Shown: in pieces, positions 52,184 to 59,302 of the stretch | Numbering within the stretch: position 1 is the first letter of the stretch | How the letters are laid out: each line of letters opens with the position of its first letter | Made by a program: the position numbers and the translations under genes | Assembly: GCF_009647605.1 (NCBI RefSeq) | Contig: NZ_WJIF01000003.1 | Coordinates: forward strand, 124,001 to 188,000 | Origin: Agromyces agglutinans | GTDB taxonomy: Bacteria; Actinomycetota; Actinomycetes; Actinomycetales; Microbacteriaceae | Direction of reading: 5' to 3' | Length of the DNA stretch: 64,000 nt | Notes under the pieces: generated by a model | Database searches by the model: none | Seen by the model: the letters and a program-made list of their open reading frames with translations, nothing else | What the model was told of the DNA's origin: nothing

Positions 52184-52275
52184 CGGTGGTCGAGTAAGGG
52201 AGCGCAGCGACCGTATCGAGACCCCGTGGGTGGTCTCGATACGCGTGCTCCTCCGCCGCGCGCTCGTCGACGGTC
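52184..52275. repeat. second copy of the intergenic palindrome, after menC
   Basis: CGGTGGTCGAGTAAGGGAGCG is followed by CGTATCGAGACC, an 8-base loop, and the perfect complement GGTCTCGATACG. The outer right arm (CGCTCGTCGACGGTCG) is degenerate. It is of the same family as 11333-11424 and starts 11 bases after the menC stop. Confidence 0.85.
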
Positions 52276-52314
52276 GGGTGCGCGCGATCCTCGACCGACG
52301 GGTGCGCGCCGACG

Positions 52315-52605
52315 CTACCGGCCCGACGAGCTCACGTCTTCGCCGTCCTCGGAGGCGACGAGGCTGTCGATGGCGGCGAAGAACGCCGCGATGCCGGACA
52401 GGTTCGCCCCCTTGGCGCGCGACGCCGTGAGGTCGTCGGCCGACTCCCAGTCGACGATGTCGAGCCACTCGTCGCCGACGAGTCGCACGAGCCTCGCGCC
52501 GAGGAACCCGCTTCGATCCTCCGCGAACTCGGCCACCATGGCCGGCCGCGCGGCCAGCAGCGCCTCGGCGTCTGCGGCCCTGAACCTGGTCAGTTCGACG
52601 ATCAT
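52315..52605 (-). CDS. antibiotic-biosynthesis-monooxygenase-fold small protein
   Basis: A 96-residue protein of the ABM/ferredoxin-like dimeric fold: MIVELTRFRAADAEALLAARP, then FLGARLVRLVGDEWLDIVDWESADDL and AAFFAAIDSL. Many members are small oxygenases or have no known activity; no catalytic residues can be assigned here. GGGGAG lies 5 bases before the ATG. Sequence downstream of its stop reaches the palindromic repeat. The next gene upstream on the same strand is the amylopullulanase, whose stop lies 137 bp away. Confidence 0.8.
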   Translation of the reverse strand: MIVELTRFRAADAEALLAARPAMVAEFAEDRSGFLGARLVRLVGDEWLDIVDWESADDLTASRAKGANLSGIAAFFAAIDSLVASEDGEDVSSSGR

Positions 52606-52742
52606 GCGATCTCCCCTCGATCCGCTCGCGAAGCTACCGCACGCTGCCGACACTTCGCCCCGCCGCGGTGCGGGTTGCGCGCGCCGGTGCGACGAGGACG
52701 TCGCACGGCGGCGAGCAACTCGCACCGCGGGCAGGCGGCACC

Positions 52743-55700
52743 TCACCAGAGGAGGAACGGCACCGGCGGGTAGCCCGCGTCGGCGTACCCCTCGTCGCCG
52801 TCGAACGACACGCGCACCCAGTGCAGGCCACGGCCGAGCTTCGGCAGCTTCACGTCGAACCGGCCGCGGTCCTTCGCGTCGATTCGCTCGGTCGCCACGG
52901 GCTCGCCGTCGACGGTCACGCTCACCGTGCCGGTCGGGCGCGAGCCGTCGACCGCGAACACCTGTCCGACCTCGCGCACCGTGCTGCCTGCCTTGGCGAC
53001 GAGCTTCGTCGGTGCCGCGAGCAGGAACGTCGCGACGGCCGGCGGCGGCTGCTCGTCGACGAGCACGGCGGCGCTGCGCGCCGGGATCGTGACCGTGCCG
53101 GTCGCGGCATCCCACGCGGTCGCCTTGACGACCTCGTCGGCACCTTCCGCCTGCACGTCGTTCAGCGCGAAGTCGCGACCGGCGAGCCCCTCGACCGGCG
53201 CGGTCACCGGCTCGGGCGACGCGTTGAACACCACGAGCGCGCCGTCGAGGGCCGGGTCGACGTCGTCGCCCACGGTGTCGTCGATCAGCATCGTGATGAG
53301 CCCGGGCGCGGCATCCGGCCCGCTGTTCGGGAAGGTGACCTTCTCGTCGATGAGCTCGGCGCTGCCGAGCTGCAGCAGGTCGACGCTCGAGCGCACGCGC
53401 AGCAGGTCGAGGGCGGATGCCTCGGCCGCGGCGATGTCCGCCGGTTGCGGCTTCAGGGCCGGGTCGGCGAGCAGCGGCGCCATCTCGTCCCAGAAGTCGC
53501 CGTTGTCGGCCTCCATCGGCAGGCCCGAGCCAAACGTCGACTCCTGGCCGGTCCAGTCGATGCGGTTGAACCAGTCGCCCGAGTTGTAGCTGTTGCGATC
53601 GAGCGACTTCGACCGCAGCAACTCGGTGCCGGCGTGCCAGAACGAGGGCGTCTGCGCGAACGCGGTGGTCGCGAGCGACAGCGTGTTCATGCGCACGCGG
53701 TCGCCCATGGTCGTGTCGGCCGGCAGCTTCAGCACACCGTGGTCGTACAGCGTCTCGTTGTCGTGCGCGTCGACGTACGTGATGATCTCGTCGGGCTGGT
53801 CGGCGTAGCCGGCCGGCGAGCCGCGGTAGTCGAGCTCGTCGCCGCGTTTCACGGTGCCGTCTGAGGCCTCGAGCTCGTATGCGCGCAGGTTGCCCGCGAG
53901 GCCGAGCTTCACGAGGTCGGTCTGGTGCGCGAGGTCGACGAGCTGCTCCTCCTGCGACGGGGTTCCGGGCCGTCCGTTGGGGTCGGTGCCGAGTCCGGTG
54001 CCGAAGCCCTGCTGGAACTTCGTGTCGGCGGCGACGGGGCTGCCGCCGTGCACGGCGTCGCGCAGCCGGTCGCTGAACGTGGCGATGCCGGTGCCGCCGA
54101 GCTGGCCCTGCGTGGCCTGCTCGAACAGGGCGTTGTTCGCGACCTCGCCGAAGTTCCAGCCCTCGCCGTAGAGGAAGATCTTCGATCCGTCGACACCGTC
54201 CTCCTCGAGCGTGAGCTCGTCGAGGGCGGCCCGCACCGCGAGCATGTTCTGCTTCGAGTGGTGGCCCATCAGGTCGAACCGGAAGCCGTCGACCTTGTAC
54301 TGCCGGGCCCACAGCACGACCGAGTCGACCATGAGCTGCTCGGCGACCGCGTGCTCGGTCGCGACGTTCTGGCAGCAGGTCGAGGTCTCGACGCCGCCCG
54401 CGAGGTTCAGCCGCTGGTAGTAGCCGGGCACGACACGGTCGAGCACGCTCTTGCCGCCCTGGCCCGCCTCGGCGGTGTGGTTGTACACCTCGTCGAGCAC
54501 GACCTCGAGTCCGAGCCCGTGCAGTGCCCCGACCATCTCGCGGAACTCGGCGACGCGCGCGCCGCCGTTCGGGTCGACCGCGTACGAGCCCTCGGGCGCC
54601 TGGAAGTGGAACGGGTCGTAGCCCCAGTTGAAGCCGTCGGCGTCGCGGATCGCGGCGATGCACGCCTGCTGCTCGCTCGACGCCGGACCGAACGATGCGA
54701 GGTCGCATGGGGGCTGCGCCTGCGCCTCGCGGCGCTCCTCGATGGTCGCGAGGTCGAACGTCGGCAGCAGGTGCACGGTCGTGATGCCGGCCTCCGCCAG
54801 CTCGGCGAGCTGCGCCGTGCCGGCCGAGTCGCGCGTGAAGGCGCGGTACGTGCCGCGCTCGTCCTCGGGCACGGTCTCGTCGGTGATCGAGAAGTCGCGC
54901 ACGTGCAGTTCGTAGATCGCGCGGTCGACGCTGCGCTCGACGGTCGGCGCGGGCGTCTCGGCCCACTCCGAGGGTGCGAGAGCCGGGTCGTCGAGGTCGA
55001 CGACGACGGTGCGCGCCGAGTTCACGGTGAGCGCGGCCGAATACGGGTCGGTCACCGAGTTCTGCTCGATCGCGTCGGTGGTCGGCGCGTAGACCGTCAC
55101 GTTCCAGCGGTACTCGTCGCCCGCCGAGACGGATGCCGCGGGCACGGCCCACGTGCCCGACGCGTCGTCGAAGGTCGCCTCGACGAGCTCGTGGTCGCCC
55201 GTGGCGCCGGCATCCCAGCGCTCGAGCCCGACCGCCTGTGCGGTCGGCGCCCAGATCGTCGCGGTGGCCTCGTCGCCCGACCAGCTCACGCCGAGCTCGA
55301 CGTCGGCGACGGCCTCGGCGTAGAGGTCGTCGAGCACGCCTGGGATCTGCACGCCCGTGAAGGCGGTCAGCTCGGCGCCTTCCCGCTGCGCGACCGCGAT
55401 CTCCTCGGTGAGCAGCGACTGCGCCGCCGCCCGGTCGAGGCCGACGGGCTTCAGCGCGACGAATCCGGCGAGCGCGGGGAACGCGGCCTTCTGCTCGTCG
55501 CTGAGCCCGGCTGGGTCGAGTTCGAGCTCGACCGGCTCGCCGCCGCCCGCGACGGCGCCGTCGACCACGCCGAGACCGGCGTCGGCAGCGTGCTCGAGGG
55601 TCCACGAGGCATCCGTCGCCGCAGCGTCGCCCAGCAGCGACGGCGGCCACGCGATGGTGTCGGCGTCGATCCAGTGCGCGCGCAGCTCGCCCGTGCCGGC

Positions 55701-58700
55701 CAGCGGCGGATCGGTCACGACGATCTCCAGCACGTGCGTCGCGAGCGTGTAGCGGAACTCGACGAGCTTGCCCTCGGTCGCGGTGAACGTGTAGTTCGGG
55801 CCGCCGGGCACGCCGCCGACGCCGTAGTTCTCATCCCACGAGAGACCGTGCGCGACCTTCGCCTCGTAGGCGCCGTCGGAGATCTCATCCGTCGAGAACG
55901 TGTAGACGCCGTCGCCGTCGCCGTCGAACATCAGCGAGGCGAGGCAGTCGGGAGCCCAGTCGCCGGGGCATCCGACGGCCGGCTGGTACGAACCGGGCAG
56001 CGTGACGATCGGGCCGAGGGCCGTGGTCGCGACCTGGTGCGTGCGCGGGTCCCAGTAGAACGAGACCGGGCCCCCGGCGTGGCTGTACGCGAGGTTGGCC
56101 CCGTTCGGCTCGCCGTTCGCGCCGTAGTTGAGGTCCCAGCTGCCGTTGATCGCGACCTTGAACTCGTAGTCGCCCGCAGGCAGGTCGAAGGTGCCGCCGT
56201 ACACGCCGTCGGCGCGCAGGGTCAGCTTCGCCTGCTCGCAGCCGGGCGTCCAGTCTCCGGCGCAGCCCATCTCGGAGTTGTGGCTGCCCGGAACCGTCAC
56301 GAGGTCGATCGGCTGCTCGGGCTCCTCCTCGACGACGAGGCTCACGGCGTTGCCGACCGACGCGTACGTCGAGGCCGCGGCGCGGTTGCCCGCGGCGTCG
56401 GTCGAGATCGCGCGGTACTCGAGGAGCGTGCCGTTCGCGAGGCCCTCGGTGTCGTGGAAGACGCGCGGCGACGTGTCCTCGGCGGTGCCGAGCGGCTGCC
56501 ACGCGTCGTCGGCCGCGCCCGCGACGCGCCAGGCGAAGCTCGTCTCCTGCCAGGTCGCGTCGTCGACGTCGGCCGCGACCGGGGTCACGCCGGTCACGCC
56601 GGCGCCCGCCGTCGGCACGGCGACCGAGATCGCGGATGCCGCGTCGGGCGCGGTGACCGCGCGGTCGGCGCTGTAGACGACGGTGCTGAGGGGCGGCACC
56701 GTGACGGATGCCACGCCCTCGGCGTCGGCGGTCATCGGCGCGCCGTCGCCGCCGTGCAGCGGTGCGAAGACGCCGTCGTCCGTCAGCGTCGGCACCGAGA
56801 CCGTCTTCGCCTCGGCCGCGTTGTTCGCGGCGACGAGGTACTCGACCTTCTCGGTGCGGTCGACGCGGCTGAACGCGTAGACGCCCGCGCCGTTGTCGAC
56901 GTACCGCTCGATCTGCGCTCCGGTCTCGAGGGCCGGGTGGGCGGCGCGCAGCGCCGCGAGGTCGGCGATGTGCTCGTAGAGCGGGGCATCCGTCGACGTG
57001 TGCTCACCGGTGCCGAAGGGCTCGCCGGTGACGAGCGTCTGGTCGCGGTACTCGGCGACCTGCGTCGGGAACAGCGTCTGCCGCGCGCTCTGGTCGCCGC
57101 CGATGCCCGCGAAGCCCTGCTCGTCGCCGTAGTAGACGACCGGCTGCCCGCGCGTGAGGAAGAGCAGCTCGTGCGCGAGCTCGTCGCGCTCGAGCGGCTG
57201 GGCGGTCGAGTTCAGGAAGTACCCGACGCGGCCCATGTCGTGGTTGCCGAGGAAGGTCGGCAGCGCCGACGCCGACGAGTCGGGGGTCGTGTAGTAGTCG
57301 TCACCCGCGAACAGCGCCTGCAGGTTCTTGGCCGAGTTGCCGGCCGCGAAGCTCACGGCCTGCGACTGGAACGTGAAGTCGAGCACCGAGTTCATGTCGG
57401 TCTTGCGCACGTACGGTGAGAGCTTCACGGGGTCGGCGTCGTACACCTCGCCGAACATGAAGAAGTCGGGCTTGCCGGCGACGGTGCGCGCGTAGTCGAG
57501 CACATCGGCCGACCACTGCTCCCAGAACTCGAAGTTCACGTGCTTGGCGGTGTCGATGCGGAAGCCGTCGATGCCGAGGTCGATCCAGTCCTGGTAGACC
57601 TCCACGAAGCCGTTGACGACGGTCGGGTGCTCGGTCATGAGGTCGTCGAGGCCGACGAAGTCGCCGTGGGTGACGGACTCGCCCTCCCACGTCGAGTCGC
57701 CGCGGTTGTGGTACAGCGTGGGGTCGTTGAGCCAGGCCGGCACCTTGAGGTCGGCCTCGTCGGCGCCGAGCACCGGCGTGTACGGGAAGCTGGTCGCCCG
57801 GTCGAGCGCCGGGAAGTCGGCGCCCGTGTCGGCGTCGGCGTAGTCGGCCGGGTCGAACGCCGTGCCGCTCGCGTCGCGGTACGGCTCGGTCGCCTGGTCG
57901 ATGTAGGCGTACTCCCCCTCGGCGTAGTCGATGACGTCGGCGGTGTGGTTCGTGATGATGTCGAAGTACACCTTGATGCCGCGCTCGTGCGCGTCCTCGA
58001 TGAGGGCCTTCAGTTCGGCGTTCGTGCCGAGGTGCGGGTCGATCTGCGTGAAGTCGGTGACCCAGTAGCCGTGGTAACCGGCGCTCGCGTTCGCGCCCTC
58101 GCCCTGCACGGGGCGGTTCATGAAGCTCGGCGTGAGCCAGATCGCGGTCGTGCCGAGGCCCTCGATGTAGTCGAGCTGCGAGTGCAGGCCCGCGAGGTCG
58201 CCGCCCTGGTAGAAGCCCTTGTGGGTCGGGTCGAAACCGGTCGTGAGCGCGTCGCCGGCCAGGCCGCCCGTGTCGTTCGACGGATCGCCGTTGGCGAACC
58301 GGTCGGTCATCACGAAGTAGAACTGCTCGTCGCTGCCGGGCTGGCGCACCGGGTCGGCGACGAGCGCCGCGTCAGTTGCCTCGTCGTACGAGCCGCGCAC
58401 GTCGAGGAGCTCGAGGCCCACGCGGTGGGTCGTGTCGTCGAACAGGACGCGCACGCGGGTGTCGCCCGCCACCGTCAGCGGGATGTTGTCGTCGCCGCCG
58501 TTCAGTCCGTACGACTCGTCCCACGCGTCGTTCACGGCGACCTTGTACTCGTAGGAGCCGGCCGGCACCGTGAACTCGGCGGCGTACACGTTCGGGGTGT
58601 CGGTCGCGGCCAACTCGGTCTCGGCGCAGTCGGGCGCCCAGTCGGCAGGGCAGCCGAGTTCGTCCTGCAGGCTGCCGACAAGCGCGAACGTGCGCTCCTC

Positions 58701-58802
58701 CGCGGCGGCCGGCACCGCCGGCAGCACCACCACGGCGGATGCCGCGAGCGCCCCCGCCAGGACCGTTGCGAACCACCTGCGCGTGCTCGAGCGCTGCGTC
58801 AT
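52743..58802 (-). CDS. secreted amylopullulanase with two GH13 catalytic domains
   Basis: A 2019-residue secreted enzyme with the signal peptide cut near PAAAEE (about 34). A starch-binding X25/SusE-like module follows (about 36-125), then an alpha-amylase-type GH13 domain with DIITNH, GFRIDTAKH (D about 416), FMFGEVYD (E about 449) and LGNHDMGR (D about 519). Two more modules of the first type come next (about 829-927 and 930-1022, with G-C-x-G-D-W-x-P-x-C landmarks). A type I pullulanase half then has the signature FNWGYDP, DEVYNH, GFRFDLMGH (D about 1508), YGEGWNFGE (E about 1544) and DAHDNE (D about 1680). Both catalytic sets look intact, so it should cut alpha-1,4 and alpha-1,6 bonds of starch or pullulan. 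GGGAG precedes the ATG at 58802. There is no sortase motif or surface anchor. LacI-type operators lie upstream. Confidence 0.94.
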   Translation of the reverse strand: MTQRSSTRRWFATVLAGALAASAVVVLPAVPAAAEERTFALVGSLQDELGCPADWAPDCAETELAATDTPNVYAAEFTVPAGSYEYKVAVNDAWDESYGLNGGDDNIPLTVAGDTRVRVLFDDTTHRVGLELLDVRGSYDEATDAALVADPVRQPGSDEQFYFVMTDRFANGDPSNDTGGLAGDALTTGFDPTHKGFYQGGDLAGLHSQLDYIEGLGTTAIWLTPSFMNRPVQGEGANASAGYHGYWVTDFTQIDPHLGTNAELKALIEDAHERGIKVYFDIITNHTADVIDYAEGEYAYIDQATEPYRDASGTAFDPADYADADTGADFPALDRATSFPYTPVLGADEADLKVPAWLNDPTLYHNRGDSTWEGESVTHGDFVGLDDLMTEHPTVVNGFVEVYQDWIDLGIDGFRIDTAKHVNFEFWEQWSADVLDYARTVAGKPDFFMFGEVYDADPVKLSPYVRKTDMNSVLDFTFQSQAVSFAAGNSAKNLQALFAGDDYYTTPDSSASALPTFLGNHDMGRVGYFLNSTAQPLERDELAHELLFLTRGQPVVYYGDEQGFAGIGGDQSARQTLFPTQVAEYRDQTLVTGEPFGTGEHTSTDAPLYEHIADLAALRAAHPALETGAQIERYVDNGAGVYAFSRVDRTEKVEYLVAANNAAEAKTVSVPTLTDDGVFAPLHGGDGAPMTADAEGVASVTVPPLSTVVYSADRAVTAPDAASAISVAVPTAGAGVTGVTPVAADVDDATWQETSFAWRVAGAADDAWQPLGTAEDTSPRVFHDTEGLANGTLLEYRAISTDAAGNRAAASTYASVGNAVSLVVEEEPEQPIDLVTVPGSHNSEMGCAGDWTPGCEQAKLTLRADGVYGGTFDLPAGDYEFKVAINGSWDLNYGANGEPNGANLAYSHAGGPVSFYWDPRTHQVATTALGPIVTLPGSYQPAVGCPGDWAPDCLASLMFDGDGDGVYTFSTDEISDGAYEAKVAHGLSWDENYGVGGVPGGPNYTFTATEGKLVEFRYTLATHVLEIVVTDPPLAGTGELRAHWIDADTIAWPPSLLGDAAATDASWTLEHAADAGLGVVDGAVAGGGEPVELELDPAGLSDEQKAAFPALAGFVALKPVGLDRAAAQSLLTEEIAVAQREGAELTAFTGVQIPGVLDDLYAEAVADVELGVSWSGDEATATIWAPTAQAVGLERWDAGATGDHELVEATFDDASGTWAVPAASVSAGDEYRWNVTVYAPTTDAIEQNSVTDPYSAALTVNSARTVVVDLDDPALAPSEWAETPAPTVERSVDRAIYELHVRDFSITDETVPEDERGTYRAFTRDSAGTAQLAELAEAGITTVHLLPTFDLATIEERREAQAQPPCDLASFGPASSEQQACIAAIRDADGFNWGYDPFHFQAPEGSYAVDPNGGARVAEFREMVGALHGLGLEVVLDEVYNHTAEAGQGGKSVLDRVVPGYYQRLNLAGGVETSTCCQNVATEHAVAEQLMVDSVVLWARQYKVDGFRFDLMGHHSKQNMLAVRAALDELTLEEDGVDGSKIFLYGEGWNFGEVANNALFEQATQGQLGGTGIATFSDRLRDAVHGGSPVAADTKFQQGFGTGLGTDPNGRPGTPSQEEQLVDLAHQTDLVKLGLAGNLRAYELEASDGTVKRGDELDYRGSPAGYADQPDEIITYVDAHDNETLYDHGVLKLPADTTMGDRVRMNTLSLATTAFAQTPSFWHAGTELLRSKSLDRNSYNSGDWFNRIDWTGQESTFGSGLPMEADNGDFWDEMAPLLADPALKPQPADIAAAEASALDLLRVRSSVDLLQLGSAELIDEKVTFPNSGPDAAPGLITMLIDDTVGDDVDPALDGALVVFNASPEPVTAPVEGLAGRDFALNDVQAEGADEVVKATAWDAATGTVTIPARSAAVLVDEQPPPAVATFLLAAPTKLVAKAGSTVREVGQVFAVDGSRPTGTVSVTVDGEPVATERIDAKDRGRFDVKLPKLGRGLHWVRVSFDGDEGYADAGYPPVPFLLW

Positions 58803-58853
58803 CCTTGACTCCCGATTCCCGGCACGACGACGTGCCACCGACATTCGCTGGCG

Positions 58854-58883
58854 ACGCTACCAGCGCGGTCGGGGTGAGTGCAA
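58854..58883 (-). promoter_or_regulatory. putative amylopullulanase promoter
   Basis: On the minus strand TTGCAC, 18 bases, TAGCGT. The -35 box is inside the operator at 58879-58892, so repressor and polymerase would compete. The hexamers are weak; the call leans on the operator position. Confidence 0.35.
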
Positions 58884-58892
58884 GCGTTTGCA
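58879..58892. promoter_or_regulatory. LacI-type operator O1 of the amylopullulanase gene
   Basis: TGCAAGCGTTTGCA is a 14-bp palindrome with a single mismatched pair and a central CG. It is the best of the related sites in the window (others at 12797, 12894 and 58966) and a textbook LacI-family operator. Confidence 0.75.
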
Positions 58893-58965
58893 AGACGGCT
58901 TGACCAGGATCTGCGCGATCACTCGTCAGCACCGGGTTTCCAGCTCACGCGTACCGGCGAATCGG

Positions 58966-58979
58966 TGGAAACGCTCTCA
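58966..58979. promoter_or_regulatory. possible second operator O2 of the amylopullulanase gene
   Basis: TGGAAACGCTCTCA matches the complement of O1 at 11 of 14 positions. Its centre is 87 bp from that of O1, close to eight helical turns, so looping between the two is possible. Confidence 0.45.
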
Positions 58980-58997
58980 GAATGGCGCTTCGGGCAT

Positions 58998-59228
58998 CTA
59001 CAGCATGCGAGTGAGCGCCACCTCGCGGAATCGCTCCTCGCGGAGTCGTTCGGCCTCGCGGCGCAGTTCGTGCAGTTCGGCCGGCTCGGGTGCCGCCCGC
59101 CTGCGCTCGGCGGCGCGACCCCACGCGACGATCGCGAGGCCCAGCCGACGGAGCATGCGCGCCGTCACGGTGGACCGCGCGCGCGATCTCGGCGTCGCGG
59201 CTCCGGGTGCGATGACTGCGGTGTTCAT
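58998..59228 (-). CDS. small Arg/Glu-rich hypothetical protein
   Basis: A 76-residue protein: MNTAVIAPGAATPRSRARST, then VTARMLRRLGLAIVAWGRAAERRR and a charged helix (ELHELRREAERLREERFREVA). An amphipathic or short membrane-touching helix is possible in the middle. A strong GGAGG lies 6 bases before the ATG, which is why I accept it as a gene. I have seen short proteins of similar make-up in Microbacteriaceae, but no function is known. It sits between the ATPase regulator and the amylopullulanase operators on the same strand. Confidence 0.65.
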   Translation of the reverse strand: MNTAVIAPGAATPRSRARSTVTARMLRRLGLAIVAWGRAAERRRAAPEPAELHELRREAERLREERFREVALTRML

Positions 59229-59302
59229 GGTGGTCCTCCTGGCCTCGTCGGTCCGCTCCCCCGCGAACCGTGCCACCATCCCAGCCGAGCACCCGCTCGG
59301 CG

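Noticed and set aside
53925-57419. Open frame of more than 1100 codons antisense to the amylopullulanase gene
   Set aside because: It is a by-product of high GC: low-complexity Arg/Val/Glu composition, no start signal, and fully opposite a gene with intact catalytic motifs.
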